Below are positions 44,955-55,606 of a stretch of DNA of 64,000 nucleotides, piece by piece. Below the pieces are notes generated by a model. The model saw only the letters and a list, made by a program, of their open reading frames with translations. It was not told the DNA's origin and ran no database searches. Position numbers and translations under genes: made by a program. How positions within the stretch are numbered: the stretch's first letter is position 1; the number at the start of each line of letters is the position of its first letter. The DNA comes from Magnetospirillum sp. ME-1 (GTDB taxonomy: Bacteria > Pseudomonadota > Alphaproteobacteria > Rhodospirillales > Magnetospirillaceae): positions 4,413,692-4,477,691 of the forward strand of contig NZ_CP015848.1 of assembly GCF_002105535.1 (NCBI RefSeq), in the 5' to 3' direction.

Positions 44955-46046
44955 ATGTCGGGCAATGGCTTCGGACATCTGTTCCGCTTCACCACCTTCG
45001 GTGAAAGCCATGGCCCGGCCATCGGCTGCGTGGTCGACGGAGTGCCGTCCGGCATTCCGTTGGCCGAAGCCGACATCCAGCATTACCTGGATTTGCGGAA
45101 GCCCGGACAGAACCGCTTCACCACCCAGCGGCGCGAGCCCGACGCGGTAAAGATCCTGTCCGGCGTGTTCGAGGGCCGCACCACCGGCACCTCCATCGGC
45201 CTGCTGATCGAGAACACCGACCAGCGGTCCAAGGATTACGGCGAGATCAAGGACACCTTCCGTCCCGGCCACGCCGACTGGGTCTACCAGCAGAAATACG
45301 GCATCCGCGACTATCGCGGCGGCGGGCGCTCGTCGGCGCGCGAAACCGCCATGCGAGTCGCCGCCGGCGCCATCGCCCGCAAGGTGCTGGACGCCCTGGT
45401 GCCCGGTGGCATCTCCATCCGGGGCGCCATGGTGCGGATGGGCCCCCACGCCATCGACCGCGCCGCCTGGGACTGGGCGGAGGTGGGCAACAACCCGTTC
45501 TGGTGCCCTGACGCCATCGCCGCCAAGGCGTGGGAAGACTACCTGGATTCCATCCGCAAGGCCGGCTCCTCCATCGGCGGCGTGGTCGAGGTGGTGGCCG
45601 GGGGTGTGCCCGTTGGCCTGGGCGCGCCGGTCTACGACAAGTTGGACGCCGATCTGGCCAAGGCCATGATGAGCATCAACGCCGTCAAGGGCGTCGAGAT
45701 CGGCGACGGATTCGACGCCGCTTCACTCACCGGCGAGGAGAACGCCGACGAGATGCGCATGGGCAATGACGGGCAGGTACGCTTTCTGTCCAACCATGCC
45801 GGCGGCATCCTGGGCGGTATCTCCACCGGCCAGGAGGTGGTGGTCCGCCTGGCCGTCAAGCCCACCTCGTCCATCCTGACGCCGAAGAAGAGCGTCGATG
45901 CCAAGGGCAACGAGGTGGAGGTCTCCACCAAGGGCCGCCACGACCCCTGTGTCGCCATCCGCGCCGTGCCGGTGGCGGAAGCCATGATGGCCTGCACGCT
46001 CGCCGACCATCTGCTGCGCTCGGCAGCCCAGCCCCGCCAAGTCTGA
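44955..46046 (+). CDS. aroC: Chorismate synthase
   Basis: Last step of the shikimate pathway, EPSP to chorismate, with reduced FMN. The 363-residue protein has [38 protein letters not shown] and [17 protein letters not shown]. It is tightly behind fabI and probably cotranscribed. Confidence 0.98.
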   Translation: MSGNGFGHLFRFTTFGESHGPAIGCVVDGVPSGIPLAEADIQHYLDLRKPGQNRFTTQRREPDAVKILSGVFEGRTTGTSIGLLIENTDQRSKDYGEIKDTFRPGHADWVYQQKYGIRDYRGGGRSSARETAMRVAAGAIARKVLDALVPGGISIRGAMVRMGPHAIDRAAWDWAEVGNNPFWCPDAIAAKAWEDYLDSIRKAGSSIGGVVEVVAGGVPVGLGAPVYDKLDADLAKAMMSINAVKGVEIGDGFDAASLTGEENADEMRMGNDGQVRFLSNHAGGILGGISTGQEVVVRLAVKPTSSILTPKKSVDAKGNEVEVSTKGRHDPCVAIRAVPVAEAMMACTLADHLLRSAAQPRQV

Positions 46047-46052
46047 ACGATA

Positions 46053-46070
46053 CGGGGGCCTTGGCCCCCG
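46053..46070. terminator. Hairpin between convergent aroC and the Cys-rich protein gene
   Basis: CGGGGGC-CTTG-GCCCCCG, a perfect symmetric hairpin between converging genes. It could act in both directions but lacks a U-run. Confidence 0.45.
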
Positions 46071-46094
46071 ATCCCCTACGGCTTTGCCGCCGCC

Positions 46095-46529
46095 TCAATC
46101 AGCGCAGACGGCCTTGTCGCCCTCGACCTTGCAGGCCCCCTTGGTGCGGTAGGTGAGGTCCAGCCCGTTGTCATAGGTGCAGACCACCCGGGTCATGGCG
46201 CCGATGCGGATGGCGCCCATGTGCTTGAACTTGGAGGCCTTGATGGTCTCGGGCGGCAGGGAGCAGTGCAGGTAGCCCTGGAACTCGCCGGCTTCCCACA
46301 AGGACACGTCCTTGATCTTCTTGTAGTGCTCGAGCGACAGGCAGGTGCCGTCTTCCTTGTCGTACATGCGCTGATTGTCGCTGCAATAGCCGGTGAAGCC
46401 CCATTTCAGTTCCTGCTCGGTGGAGCAGGTCCCCACCTGCTGGACCGTGGCAAGATCGGGACAGGTCACTTCGCCGGCCAAAGCGGGCAGCGCAACCAGC
46501 GACAGGACAAAGGCAAGACGACGGATCAT
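46095..46529 (-). CDS. Secreted Cys-rich protein of unknown function
   Basis: A 144-residue protein with a signal peptide (MIRRLAFVLSLVALPALA, cut before GEVTCP). The mature part has eight cysteines, enough for four disulfides, spread over its length. The segment WEAGEFQGYLHCSLPPETIK resembles no family I know. The start is ATG 46529; a longer frame upstream lacks the signal peptide at its end. Confidence 0.75.
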   Translation of the reverse strand: MIRRLAFVLSLVALPALAGEVTCPDLATVQQVGTCSTEQELKWGFTGYCSDNQRMYDKEDGTCLSLEHYKKIKDVSLWEAGEFQGYLHCSLPPETIKASKFKHMGAIRIGAMTRVVCTYDNGLDLTYRTKGACKVEGDKAVCAD

Positions 46530-46598
46530 GGTGGGTGGCTCTCCCCTGTGAACTGACGGCATCCTAGCCGCCTCCACACCGGCGCGACCTGACATTCG

Positions 46599-47066
46599 TC
46601 AAGCGAAGCCGGATCGATTGTCCAAAAGCCCCTGCAGGATATAGGCCGCCGCCATCTTGTCCACCACCTCGGCCCGGCGCTTCCGGGATGAATCCGCCTC
46701 CAGCAGGGTGCGGGTCACGGCGGAGGTGGACAGCCGCTCGTCCCAATAGGCGATTGGCAGGTCGCGAAGGCGGGCCAGATTGGCGGCGAACGAACGCACC
46801 GACTGGCATCGCGGCCCCTCGAAGCCGTCCATTTCCACCGGCAGGCCGAGCACCAGACCGCCCACATCCTGGCGGTCCACCACGGCCAGCAGCAGTTCGG
46901 CGTCCTTGGTGAACTTGGTGCGGCGGATGGTATCAAAGGGGGTGGCGATGGTGCGGCTGACATCGGAAAGCGCCAGCCCGATGGTCTTGGACCCCAAATC
47001 GAGCCCCAGCAGCCGCTGGTCACGGGCAAGGGACGACAGGAGTTCGGAGGGAGAGAGAATGGGCAT
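46599..47066 (-). CDS. ruvX: RuvX/YqgF family RNase H-fold nuclease
   Basis: Putative Holliday-junction resolvase or 16S rRNA 5' end processing nuclease. The 155 residues from ATG 47066 ([13 protein letters not shown]) contain [17 protein letters not shown] (first catalytic Asp), [21 protein letters not shown] and the terminal [11 protein letters not shown]. An ATG at 47078 would add four residues. Divergent from gatC, with a small uncertain gene in between. Confidence 0.93.
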   Translation of the reverse strand: MPILSPSELLSSLARDQRLLGLDLGSKTIGLALSDVSRTIATPFDTIRRTKFTKDAELLLAVVDRQDVGGLVLGLPVEMDGFEGPRCQSVRSFAANLARLRDLPIAYWDERLSTSAVTRTLLEADSSRKRRAEVVDKMAAAYILQGLLDNRSGFA

Positions 47067-47082
47067 GACCCGCACCATACGC

Positions 47083-47292
47083 TCAACAGCACTCGTCTTC
47101 CAGCCGCCGCAGAGCTTCCAGGCTGACCCCCTCGGGCAAATGGAAGATCAGGCACCAGCCGGGACCATCGGCGCCTTCCGCCGTGGTGCCCCGGTCAACC
47201 AGGGTGCCGAAGGGCAGCGTCATGGCCATGCCCGCCGGCTCACCCGGCCGGGCGCGGGCCGCATCCAGCAGCCACGGCAGTTTGGTCCGCAC
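47083..47292 (-). CDS. Uncertain small gene between ruvX and gatC
   Basis: About 69 codons from GTG 47292, ending [20 protein letters not shown] then ECC. The composition looks protein-like (regular hydrophobics, a GTLVDRG segment), and the frame stays open to 47508. No start codon has a good ribosome site, and upstream it overlaps gatC. It may be a real small protein, a decayed gene or chance. Confidence 0.35.
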   Translation of the reverse strand: MRTKLPWLLDAARARPGEPAGMAMTLPFGTLVDRGTTAEGADGPGWCLIFHLPEGVSLEALRRLEDECC

Positions 47293-47388
47293 CGCCTCAG
47301 GGGAAAGATCAAGCCTGCACGGCTTGCACCTTATCCCCCCCGGTGCTAACGTCCGGCCACCCTGATTTACCGGAGTTTTCCGCAGCCC

Positions 47389-47676
47389 ATGTCGCTCGAC
47401 AAAGCCACCGTCCGCGCCATCGCCGAGTTGGCGCGCATCGAAGTCAAGGACGAGGAACTCGACCACCTCGCCGGCGAATTGTCCAACATCCTCACCTTCG
47501 TCGAGCAACTGGCGGAAGTGAACACCGACGGCGTCATGCCGATGACCTCGGTGGCCGACATCACGGCGCCCATGCGGGCCGACGTGGTCAATGACGGCGG
47601 CTACCCGGACAAGGTTCTGGCCAACGCGCCGGAAGCCGCCGAGGGCTTCTTCACCGTGCCGAAGGTGGTGGAATAA
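47389..47676 (+). CDS. gatC: Asp/Glu-tRNA amidotransferase subunit GatC
   Basis: A 95-residue subunit of GatCAB, which makes Gln-tRNA(Gln) and Asn-tRNA(Asn) by amidating the mischarged forms. The N-terminal helices ([20 protein letters not shown]) and the belt-like C-terminus (RADVV, then [10 protein letters not shown]) match the family. Its stop overlaps the gatA start. Confidence 0.97.
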   Translation: MSLDKATVRAIAELARIEVKDEELDHLAGELSNILTFVEQLAEVNTDGVMPMTSVADITAPMRADVVNDGGYPDKVLANAPEAAEGFFTVPKVVE

Positions 47677-49148
47677 TGACCAAGCTCACCGATCTGACCA
47701 TGGCCGAGGCCCGCGACGGGCTGGCCAAGGGCGCATTCACCGCCGTGGAGCTGGTGTCCGAGCACATCAAGGCGACCGAGGCCAAGCGCGCCTTGAACGC
47801 CTTCATCGTCGAGACTCCCGATCTGGCGCTGGCCGAGGCCAAGGCCTCGGACGCACGTCGTCAGGCGGGCAAGGCCGGGGCCATGGACGGCCTGCCCATC
47901 GGCATCAAGGACCTGTTCTGCACCGAAGGCGTGCAGACCACGGCGGCCAGCCATATCCTGGAAGGCTTCAAGCCGCCTTACGAATCCACGGTCTCGGGCC
48001 GCTTGAAGGCGGCCGGCGCCGTCTCCTTGGGCAAGCTCAACCTCGACGAATTCGCCATGGGCTCGTCCAACCAGACCAGCTATTTCGGCGCGGTGGAGAA
48101 CCCCTGGAAGAAGAAGTCCGACCCGAAGGCCAAGCTGGTTCCCGGCGGCTCATCGGGTGGTTCGGCGGCGGCGGTCGCGGCCCGCATGGTGCTGGGCGCG
48201 ACGGGCACCGATACCGGCGGCTCCATCCGCCAGCCCGCCGCCTTCTGCGGCATCACCGGCATCAAGCCGACCTATGGCCGCTGCTCGCGCTTCGGCATCG
48301 TCGCCTTCGCCAGTTCGCTGGACCAGGCCGGCCCCATGGCCCGCACGGTCAGGGACTGCGCCATCATGCTGGGCGCCATGGCCGGGTATGACCCCAAGGA
48401 TTCCACCTCCGTCAACATGGCGGTGCCGGATTTCGAGAAGGCCCTGACCGGCGACATCCGCGGCCTGAAGGTGGGCATTCCCAAGGAATACCGCCCCGAC
48501 GGCCTGTCCGACGAAGTGGCCAAGGTCTGGGACCAGGGCATCGAGTGGCTGAAGGCTGCGGGTGCGACTCCGGTGGAGATCAGCCTGCCCCACACCAAGT
48601 ACGCGCTGCCCACCTACTACATCATCGCCCCGGCCGAGTGCTCGTCCAATCTGGCCCGCTATGACGGGTTGCGCTATGGCCAGCGGGTGCCGGGCAAGAC
48701 GCTGGACGACATGTACAAGAAGACCCGCGCCGCCGGTTTCGGCGCGGAAGTGCGCCGCCGCATCCTGATCGGCACCTATGTGTTGTCGGCGGGCTATTAC
48801 GACGCCTATTACGCCAAGGCCCAGAAGGTGCGCCGCCTGATTGCCGAGGATTTCCGCAAGGCGTTCGAGACGGTGGACGTCATCTTGACCCCCACCGCGC
48901 CGTCCGCCGCCTTCGGCATGGGCGAGGGTTCGGACGATCCCGTCACCATGTGGCTGAACGACGTCTTCACCATCCCCACCAGCATGGCCGGCCTGCCCGG
49001 CCTGTCGCTTCCCGCCGGCCTGTCCCAGGACGGCCTGCCGCTGGGCCTGCAGCTGATCGGCCGTCCCTTCGACGAGGAGACGGTGTTCCGCGTGGCGGGC
49101 GTGATGGAAACGGCCGCGAACTTCACCGCGAAGCCGGAGGGTTGCTGA
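47676..49148 (+). CDS. gatA: Asp/Glu-tRNA amidotransferase subunit GatA
   Basis: Glutaminase subunit, 490 residues, an amidase-signature enzyme. The Ser-cisSer-Lys triad is visible: Lys in [14 protein letters not shown] and the two serines in [17 protein letters not shown] Gly/Ser block ([16 protein letters not shown]) completes the site. It releases ammonia from glutamine for GatB. Overlaps gatC, 1 nt before gatB. Confidence 0.98.
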   Translation: MTKLTDLTMAEARDGLAKGAFTAVELVSEHIKATEAKRALNAFIVETPDLALAEAKASDARRQAGKAGAMDGLPIGIKDLFCTEGVQTTAASHILEGFKPPYESTVSGRLKAAGAVSLGKLNLDEFAMGSSNQTSYFGAVENPWKKKSDPKAKLVPGGSSGGSAAAVAARMVLGATGTDTGGSIRQPAAFCGITGIKPTYGRCSRFGIVAFASSLDQAGPMARTVRDCAIMLGAMAGYDPKDSTSVNMAVPDFEKALTGDIRGLKVGIPKEYRPDGLSDEVAKVWDQGIEWLKAAGATPVEISLPHTKYALPTYYIIAPAECSSNLARYDGLRYGQRVPGKTLDDMYKKTRAAGFGAEVRRRILIGTYVLSAGYYDAYYAKAQKVRRLIAEDFRKAFETVDVILTPTAPSAAFGMGEGSDDPVTMWLNDVFTIPTSMAGLPGLSLPAGLSQDGLPLGLQLIGRPFDEETVFRVAGVMETAANFTAKPEGC

Positions 49149-49149
49149 T

Positions 49150-50607
49150 ATGGCTTACATCATTCAGGGCGACACCGGCGATTGGGAGATCGTCATCGGT
49201 CTCGAGGTTCACGCCCAGGTCATCTCCAAGGCCAAGCTGTTTTCCGGCGCCGCCACCGAATTCGGCGCCGAGCCCAACACCCAGGTGAGCTTCGTCGATG
49301 CCGGCTTCCCCGGCATGCTGCCGGTGATCAACGGCACTTGCGTCGAGCAGGCGGTGCGCACCGGCTTAGGGCTCAAGGCCAAGATCAACCTGACATCCGT
49401 GTTCGCGCGCAAGAACTACTTCTACGCCGATTTGCCCCAGGGCTATCAGATCAGCCAGTACGACCAGCCCATCGTCGGCGAGGGCGAGCTGATCCTCGAT
49501 CTCCCCGACGGCGGCACCCGCACGGTGGGCATCGAGCGCCTGCATCTCGAGCAGGACGCCGGCAAGTCCATCCACGACATGCACCCCTCAAAGTCGTTCA
49601 TCGACCTCAACCGCTCGGGCGTGGCGCTGATGGAGATCGTCTCCAAGCCCGATCTGCGCAGCCCGGAAGAAGCCGGTCTGTATCTCACCAAGCTGCGCTC
49701 GATCCTCAGGTATCTCGGCACCTGCGACGGCAACATGCAGGAAGGCAGCATGCGCTGCGACGCCAACGTCTCGGTGCGCCCGGTGGGGTCCACCGAGCTG
49801 CGCACCCGCTGCGAGATCAAGAACGTCAACTCCATCCGCTTCGTCCAGCAGGCCATCGAGTACGAGGCGAGGCGACACATCGACGTCTACGAATCGGGCG
49901 GCGAGATCAGGCAGGAAACCCGCCTGTTCGATTCGGCCAAGGGCGAGACGCGCTCCATGCGCTCCAAGGAGCACGCCCACGACTACCGCTACTTCCCCGA
50001 TCCCGACCTGCTGCCCCTGGTGATCGAGCAGTCCTTCGTCGACGGCATCAAGGCCGGCCTGCCGGAACTGCCCGACGAGAAGAAGGCCCGCTTCATGGCG
50101 GAATACGGCCTCAACTCCTATGACGCCGGCGTGCTGGTGGCGGAGAAGGCCTCGGCCGAGTTCTTCGAGACGGTGGCCAAGGGCCGCGATTCCAAGATGG
50201 CCTGCAACTGGGTGATGGGCGACTTCTTCGCCAGCCTCAACGCCACGGGCAAGACCATCGAGGACCCGCCGGTGACGGCGGCCAATCTGGGGGCGCTCAT
50301 CGACCTGATCAAGGACGGCACCCTGTCGGGCCGCCTGGCCAAGGACGTCTTCGCCCTGATGGTGGAAACCGGCAAGCCCCCGGCGGTGATCGTCGAGGAA
50401 AAGGGCCTTCGCCAAGTCACCGACACCGGCGCCATCGAGGCGGCGGTGGACGCGGTGATCAGCGCCAACGCCGACAAGGTCGCCCAGGTCAAGGACGGCA
50501 AGACCGCCCTGCTCGGCTGGTTCACCGGCCAGGTGATGAAGGCGACCCAGGGCAAGGCCAACCCGGCCATGGTCAACGAGATGCTGTCCAAGAAGATCCT
50601 GGGCTAG
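49150..50607 (+). CDS. gatB: Asp/Glu-tRNA amidotransferase subunit GatB
   Basis: tRNA-binding kinase and transamidase subunit, 485 residues. It has the cradle-domain [19 protein letters not shown], the kinase-site [17 protein letters not shown], then a helical domain and a C-terminal YqeY-like tail (about 335-485). Needed because many alphaproteobacteria lack glutaminyl-tRNA synthetase. The operon ends with the hairpin at 50616. Confidence 0.98.
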   Translation: MAYIIQGDTGDWEIVIGLEVHAQVISKAKLFSGAATEFGAEPNTQVSFVDAGFPGMLPVINGTCVEQAVRTGLGLKAKINLTSVFARKNYFYADLPQGYQISQYDQPIVGEGELILDLPDGGTRTVGIERLHLEQDAGKSIHDMHPSKSFIDLNRSGVALMEIVSKPDLRSPEEAGLYLTKLRSILRYLGTCDGNMQEGSMRCDANVSVRPVGSTELRTRCEIKNVNSIRFVQQAIEYEARRHIDVYESGGEIRQETRLFDSAKGETRSMRSKEHAHDYRYFPDPDLLPLVIEQSFVDGIKAGLPELPDEKKARFMAEYGLNSYDAGVLVAEKASAEFFETVAKGRDSKMACNWVMGDFFASLNATGKTIEDPPVTAANLGALIDLIKDGTLSGRLAKDVFALMVETGKPPAVIVEEKGLRQVTDTGAIEAAVDAVISANADKVAQVKDGKTALLGWFTGQVMKATQGKANPAMVNEMLSKKILG

Positions 50608-50615
50608 CTCCGTCA

Positions 50616-50650
50616 CTCTCCCGGTGGTCCGCCAAGGGCCGCCGGGAGAG
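50616..50650 (+). terminator. 15-bp hairpin after gatB
   Basis: CTCTCCCGGTGGTCC-GCCAA-GGGCCGCCGGGAGAG, fully paired with two G-U pairs. No U-run follows, so it may stabilise the gatCAB mRNA end or terminate with a protein factor. Confidence 0.55.
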
Positions 50651-50765
50651 CAGTTCATATCTGAAACACAGCAGGTCTCCCGCCGCTCGCCACCGCTGGC
50701 AGGGTTGCGAAAATCGGCCTTGATCGGCCGGGTGACGAGCTTTATGTCTCAATCACCATCAGGGG

Positions 50766-51251
50766 ATGCCTGCACCCATGGACGAAACCGCCACCAGCGA
50801 GACCGGCGCCGCCGACGACCAGCTCCTGCCCTTGCGGGTCTGGCTGGCCCTGTTCGGCTCGGTCAAGCAGATCGAGGCGGTGGTGCGCACCAACTTGCGG
50901 GAATCCTTCGGCTCGACCCTGCCGCGCTTCGATCTTCTGTCCCAGCTCTACCGCTCGCCGGGCGGGCTGACCATGGGGGAGATCTCGGCCCGGCTGATGG
51001 TGACCAACGGCAACGTCACCGGCCTGATCGCCCGGCTGGTGGAGGAAGGGCTGGTGGACCGCCTGCAGGATTCCGACGATCGCCGCGTCCAGTGGGTGCG
51101 CCTGACGCCCAAGGGCGACAAGCTGTTCTCCAGCATGGCGCCCGCCAACCAGGCCTGGGTGACCGAGGCCATGTCGGCCATGAGCGACGACGAGTTGCGT
51201 CAGTTGCACGCCCTGCTCACCAAGCTGAAGGCCTCGGCGGTTAGAACGTAG
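50766..51251 (+). CDS. MarR-family transcriptional regulator
   Basis: A 161-residue (157 from ATG 50778) winged-helix regulator with GLTMGEISARLMVTNGNVTG as the recognition helices and DSDDRRVQWVRLTPKG as the wing. MarR proteins commonly control aromatic-acid catabolism and are released by CoA thioesters or acids. It lies tail to tail with the anthranilate-CoA ligase gene and is the probable regulator of that module. This is inferred from position only. Confidence 0.9.
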   Translation: MPAPMDETATSETGAADDQLLPLRVWLALFGSVKQIEAVVRTNLRESFGSTLPRFDLLSQLYRSPGGLTMGEISARLMVTNGNVTGLIARLVEEGLVDRLQDSDDRRVQWVRLTPKGDKLFSSMAPANQAWVTEAMSAMSDDELRQLHALLTKLKASAVRT

Positions 51252-51253
51252 GG

Positions 51254-51374
51254 TACTGGGCTGCCGCCCAGACCCGCCTGGGGCGATGCCCCAGCCCCCC
51301 TTTCATTTTATCAATAGAATCAGGGGAGGTTTGGAGGCGAAAGCCTCCAACCAGGGACCGGGGCGGGAGCCCCG
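51254..51374. repeat. Composite palindromic element with GNRA-loop hairpins
   Basis: Between two converging genes lie four hairpins: TGGGC-TGCC-GCCCA, CTGGGGC-GAT-GCCCCAG, TTGGAGGC-GAAA-GCCTCCAA and GGGGC-GGGA-GCCCC. Two have GNRA tetraloops. An AT-rich centre (TTTCATTTTATCAATAGAATC) separates the halves. It looks like a dispersed intergenic repeat that could end transcripts from both sides. Confidence 0.55.
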
Positions 51375-51383
51375 CGATAGGCT

Positions 51384-53018
51384 TCACAGATCCCGAAGCG
51401 CGAAACGCTGCAGCTTGCCCGTCGGAGTGCGCGGCAGGGAATGGACGAACTTCACCCGCCGGGGATACTTGTAGGGCGCGATCCGGTTCTTGACGAAGGA
51501 CTGCAGGTCCTGAATCAGCGCCTCGCCGCCGTCGGAAGGGTCCTTCAGCACCACGAAGGCCGAGACCACCTGGCCGCGCTCTTCGTCGGCGAGGCCGACC
51601 ACGGCGCATTCCAGCACCTTGGGATGCTCCATCAGCACGCCTTCCACCTCGGGCCCCGAGATGTTGTAGCCGGCCGACACGATCATGTCGTCGGAGCGGG
51701 CCTGGTACCAGAAATAGCCGTCCTCATCCATGGTGTAGACGTCGCCGGTCAGGTTCCAGCCGTCGTCCACGTATTTGCGCTGGCGCTCGGGATCATTCAG
51801 GTAGCGGCATCCCGTGGGGCCGCGCACCGCCAGGCGGCCCGGCGTGCCGGGCGGCACCGGCTGGCCCGCCGCGTCGACGATGCGCGCCTCGTAGCCGAAG
51901 ATGGCCCGGCCGGTGGAACCCGGCCGGATATCGTCGCCCGCCGCCGAGATGAAGATGTGCAGCAATTCGGTGCTGCCGATGCCGTCGATGATGCGGATGC
52001 CCGTCATCCGATGCCAGAGGTTGGAGGTGGCCAGCGGCAGATGCTCGCCCGCCGACACGCACATCCGCAGCGACGTGAGGTCCCAATCGAGCGCCAGGGC
52101 GGCCATGGCGCGATAGGCGGTGGGCGCGGTGTAAAGCCCGGTCACCCGGTAGTCCTGGATGGTCTTCAGCATGGTCTCGGGCGTGAAGCTTTCCACCAGC
52201 ACCACCGAGGCGCCCACCCGCAAGGGAAACAGGGCCAGCGCCCCCAGCCCGAAGGTGAAGGCCAGCGGCGGCGAGCCGCAGAAGCGGTCGTCCTCTCTCA
52301 CCCCGGCCACATGGCGGGGGAAGCAGTCGCACACCGCCAGCAGGTCGCGATGCACATGCATGGTGGCCTTGGCCGGGCCGGTGGTGCCCGAGGTGAAGGC
52401 GATCAGCGCCACGTCGAGAGCCGAGGTCGCCACGTCGGCATGGCTTGACGGCGCCTCCGCCATGGCCCGGTCCAGGCTCTCGCTCTCCTCGCCCAGCGCG
52501 CTGAAATGCATCAGGTGGACGAGACCGGGAGTTTCGGCCCGCGCCGCCTCCAGCTCCTCGGCGAAGCGGATGTCGCACAGGGCATGGCTGACCTGGGCCT
52601 TGGCGGCGATATAGGCCAGCTCGCGGCCGCGCAGCAAGGGCATGGTGGCGACGCAGACGCCGCCCGCCTTGACCACCGCGAACCAGGCGGCCAGAAGCAT
52701 GGGCGTGTTGGGGCCGCGCAGCAGCACCCGGTTGCCGGGAACCAGCCCCATGCGCCGGGTCAGGACGTTGGCGATACGGTTGGCCCTGTCCAGAAGGTCG
52801 GCATAGCTCCACACCCGGTCGCGGTAGAGAACCGCCGTCCGCTCGCCCCGCCCCGCCGTCACCGTCTCGTCCAGCAAGACCGTGCCGATGTTGAGGTCGT
52901 CGGGATAATCGCAAAGGGGCGGCAGCGCCGGGTCCATGACCGGCCACAGCTCGCGGGGCGGCAACCCGTCACGGGCAAAGCTGTCCAGATGGGCCGAACG
53001 GCCAAGGGATTCCGCCAT
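51384..53018 (-). CDS. Aromatic acid-CoA ligase, probably 2-aminobenzoate-CoA ligase
   Basis: A 544-residue acyl-adenylate enzyme. The P-loop is AFTSGTTGPAKATMH; further motifs are DGIGSTELLHIFIS, GWNLTGDVYTMDEDGYFWY and the C-terminal catalytic Lys in RTPTGKLQRF. It belongs to the benzoate / 2-aminobenzoate-CoA ligase branch. The substrate is inferred from its neighbour, a 2-aminobenzoyl-CoA monooxygenase/reductase 135 bp upstream on the same strand. ATG 53018 gives MAESLGRSAHLDSF; earlier ATGs lack support. Confidence 0.87.
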   Translation of the reverse strand: MAESLGRSAHLDSFARDGLPPRELWPVMDPALPPLCDYPDDLNIGTVLLDETVTAGRGERTAVLYRDRVWSYADLLDRANRIANVLTRRMGLVPGNRVLLRGPNTPMLLAAWFAVVKAGGVCVATMPLLRGRELAYIAAKAQVSHALCDIRFAEELEAARAETPGLVHLMHFSALGEESESLDRAMAEAPSSHADVATSALDVALIAFTSGTTGPAKATMHVHRDLLAVCDCFPRHVAGVREDDRFCGSPPLAFTFGLGALALFPLRVGASVVLVESFTPETMLKTIQDYRVTGLYTAPTAYRAMAALALDWDLTSLRMCVSAGEHLPLATSNLWHRMTGIRIIDGIGSTELLHIFISAAGDDIRPGSTGRAIFGYEARIVDAAGQPVPPGTPGRLAVRGPTGCRYLNDPERQRKYVDDGWNLTGDVYTMDEDGYFWYQARSDDMIVSAGYNISGPEVEGVLMEHPKVLECAVVGLADEERGQVVSAFVVLKDPSDGGEALIQDLQSFVKNRIAPYKYPRRVKFVHSLPRTPTGKLQRFALRDL

Positions 53019-53133
53019 CTCCACGCCCTCCTCTTTACGCCTAAACCACAGAGGAACTCCGAGCCCCGCCCAGGATAATCTCAAGGTGGGCACTCACCCG
53101 GACGAATTCCATGATCACCGCCGAACCCGGTTT

Positions 53134-53149
53134 ATTTCAAGCATGAAAT
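53134..53149. promoter_or_regulatory. ATTTCA-N4-TGAAAT palindrome ahead of the CoA ligase gene
   Basis: A perfect dyad with 6-bp arms right after the stop of the monooxygenase/reductase gene and 116 bp before the ligase start. Size and symmetry fit a MarR-family operator; the adjacent MarR gene is the obvious candidate. Inference only. Confidence 0.45.
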
Positions 53150-53152
53150 TTA

Positions 53153-55405
53153 TCAACCCGACCGGGGCACGAAGCCGTCGATGGAGGCGTATTGCTTCGG
53201 CCAGGGCATGGCGTAGCCCTGCTCGGCCGCCGCGTGGCGGGTCCAGTAGGGGTCGTAGAGATGGGTGCGGGCCAGCACGCACAGATCGGCACGGCCGGCG
53301 GCCAGGATGGTGTTGACGTCGGCGTGGGACTGGACGTTGCCCACCGTCATGGTGGGAATGCCGGCTTCCAGCCGGATGCGGTCGGCGAAGGGGGTCTGGA
53401 ACAGGCGGCCATAGACCGGCTGCTGCTCGGCCACCACTTGGCCCGCCGAGACGTCGATGATGTCGCAACCCAAATCCTTGAGGCGGCGCGCCACCTCCAC
53501 CCCGTCTTGCGGGGTGAAGCCGCCATCGGCCCAATCGGTGGCCGAGATGCGCACCGAGATGGGCTTGTCCGCCGGCCAGACGGCGCGCACGGCCGTAAAC
53601 ACCTCCAGCGGGAAGCGCATGCGGTTCTCCAACGAGCCGCCGTATTCGTCGGTGCGGCGGTTGGTCAGCGGCGACAGGAAGGTGGACAGCAGATAGCCGT
53701 GGGCGAAATGGACCTCGACCATGTCGAAGCCCGCCTCGTCGGCCAGGCGGGCGGCACGAACGAAATCGGCCACCACCTTGTCCATGTCGGCGCGGTCCAT
53801 GGCCCGGGGCGTCTGGTTGATCCGGCGATAGGGGATGGGCGACGGCCCCATTACCGGCCAGTTGCCCTCCTCCAGGGGCTGGTCGATGCCCTCCCAGATC
53901 AGCTTGGTCGAGCCCTTGCGCCCGGCATGGCCCAGCTGCACGGCGATCCTGGCCTGGGTATTGGCGTGGACGAAGTCGCACACCCGCTTCCAGGCCGCCA
54001 CGTGCTCAGGTCTGTAAAGACCGGCACAGCCGGGCGTGATGCGGCCTTCCGGGCTGACATCGGTCATCTCGGCGATCACCAGACCGGCTCCCCCCATGGC
54101 GCGGCTGCCCAGATGGACCAGATGGAAGTCGCCGATGGTGCCGTCCTCGGCGGAATACATGCACATGGGCGACACCACCACCCGGTTGGCCAGCGTCATG
54201 CCCCGCAGCCTGAACGGCGTGAACATGGGCGGCGTGGGACGGTCGGGCGGCACCGTGCCCGCTTGCTCCGCCGCCTGGGCGGCGAACCAGCGTTCGATAC
54301 CGTCCACGTATTGGGGATCACGCAGCCGCAGGTTGTCATAGGTGATGCGCAGCGACCGGGTCAGCATGGAGAAGTTGAACTGGATAGGGTCAAGCCGGCC
54401 GTGATAGCGCTCGGTCTGCTCGAACCATTCCATGCTGGTCTGCGAGGCGCGCTGCAGGCTTTCCACCACCGGGCGGCGATCGGCCTCGAACGCCTCCAGC
54501 GCCGCGTCGACGGTGGGATTGGCGGCCAGGGCGGCGGCCAGCGCGATGCCGTCCTCCATGGCCAGCTTGGTGCCGGACCCGATGGAGAAATGGGCGGTAT
54601 GCAGCGCATCGCCCATCAGCACCACATTGCCGTGATGCCAGCGCCGGTTCCGCACCCGGGGAAAGCTGCGCCAGATGGAGTTGTTGGAGATCAGGGGGTG
54701 GCCCTGCAGTTCTTCGGCGTAAAGGCGCTGGCAATAGGCCACGCTTTGCGCTTCGTCCGCCCGGTCCAGCCCGGCTTTGCGCCAGGTATCCTCGGTGCAT
54801 TCGATGATGAAGGTCGATCGCCCGTTCTCGAACTGATAGCAGTGGGAGCGAAACAGCCCGTGCTCGTTCTCGCGGAAGAAGAAGGTGAAGGCCCCGAACG
54901 GCCGGGTGGTGCCCAGCCAGATGAACTTGTTGGGCCGCAGGTCGATGTCGGGGCCGAAATGCTCCTTGTGGCGGTCGCGCACGATGCTGTTGATGCCGTC
55001 GCCGGCCACCACCAGGTCCCAGTCGCGGTAGGCGTCTATGTCGCTGACATTGGCATCGTGGACCACCTCGACGCCCAGTTCCAGGGCCCGCGCCTCGAGA
55101 ATCCGCAAAAGCCGAAGGCGCGACAGACCGGCGAAGCCGTGGCCGCGCGACACCAGGACATGCCCCCGGTAATGGGTCTCGATGTCGTCCCAATGGGCGA
55201 AGGCCTCGGTGATCTGGCGGTATGTCTGTGGATCGGCCTCGGCGAAATTGGCCATGGTGGCGTCGGAGAACACCACCCCGAAGCCCCAGGTGACGTCGGC
55301 GGGATTGCGCTCCAGCACCCGGATGGTCGCCGTGGGGCGCTGCTTCTTCATCAGGATGGAGAAATACAGGGACGCCGGACCACCGCCGATACAGGCTATC
55401 TTCAT
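53153..55405 (-). CDS. abmA: 2-aminobenzoyl-CoA (salicylyl-CoA) monooxygenase/reductase fusion
   Basis: A 750-residue two-flavin fusion. Residues 1 to about 385 are a class A FAD monooxygenase ([15 protein letters not shown] at the N-terminus, [20 protein letters not shown] later). Residues from about 390 are an Old Yellow Enzyme-type FMN reductase ([47 protein letters not shown]). This architecture is that of the Azoarcus evansii enzyme that hydroxylates and dearomatises 2-aminobenzoyl-CoA; homologues are also labelled salicylyl-CoA 5-hydroxylase. ATG 55405 begins MKIACIGGG. It precedes the ligase gene and is divergent from ridA. Confidence 0.88.
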   Translation of the reverse strand: MKIACIGGGPASLYFSILMKKQRPTATIRVLERNPADVTWGFGVVFSDATMANFAEADPQTYRQITEAFAHWDDIETHYRGHVLVSRGHGFAGLSRLRLLRILEARALELGVEVVHDANVSDIDAYRDWDLVVAGDGINSIVRDRHKEHFGPDIDLRPNKFIWLGTTRPFGAFTFFFRENEHGLFRSHCYQFENGRSTFIIECTEDTWRKAGLDRADEAQSVAYCQRLYAEELQGHPLISNNSIWRSFPRVRNRRWHHGNVVLMGDALHTAHFSIGSGTKLAMEDGIALAAALAANPTVDAALEAFEADRRPVVESLQRASQTSMEWFEQTERYHGRLDPIQFNFSMLTRSLRITYDNLRLRDPQYVDGIERWFAAQAAEQAGTVPPDRPTPPMFTPFRLRGMTLANRVVVSPMCMYSAEDGTIGDFHLVHLGSRAMGGAGLVIAEMTDVSPEGRITPGCAGLYRPEHVAAWKRVCDFVHANTQARIAVQLGHAGRKGSTKLIWEGIDQPLEEGNWPVMGPSPIPYRRINQTPRAMDRADMDKVVADFVRAARLADEAGFDMVEVHFAHGYLLSTFLSPLTNRRTDEYGGSLENRMRFPLEVFTAVRAVWPADKPISVRISATDWADGGFTPQDGVEVARRLKDLGCDIIDVSAGQVVAEQQPVYGRLFQTPFADRIRLEAGIPTMTVGNVQSHADVNTILAAGRADLCVLARTHLYDPYWTRHAAAEQGYAMPWPKQYASIDGFVPRSG

Positions 55406-55427
55406 GGCAAACTCCCCGGACAACCAA

Positions 55428-55577
55428 GTTAGTTTACTCATAAAATATTAGCCGGGCGTTAGTTTGTAGTCAATCCAAATCACACCTGCTCAGGCCATCG
55501 CCCCGGCCAAAGCCCGTCCGCACCGGAGAAGCGCCTCCCTGCGGGTTGCATCCAGCAATATATTATGCCTAAACTAA
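55428..55577. promoter_or_regulatory. Three TTAGTTT boxes between abmA and ridA
   Basis: GTTAGTTTACTC (55428-55439) and GTTAGTTTGTAG (55458-55469) are direct repeats about 30 bp apart. An inverted copy, AAACTAA, is at 55571-55577. They flank an AT-rich stretch (ATAAAATATTA) in the divergent control region. Probable regulator half-sites; the protein is unknown. Confidence 0.45.
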
Positions 55578-55606
55578 TTCCGACCATGCGGAGCACAGGA
55601 GGAACC

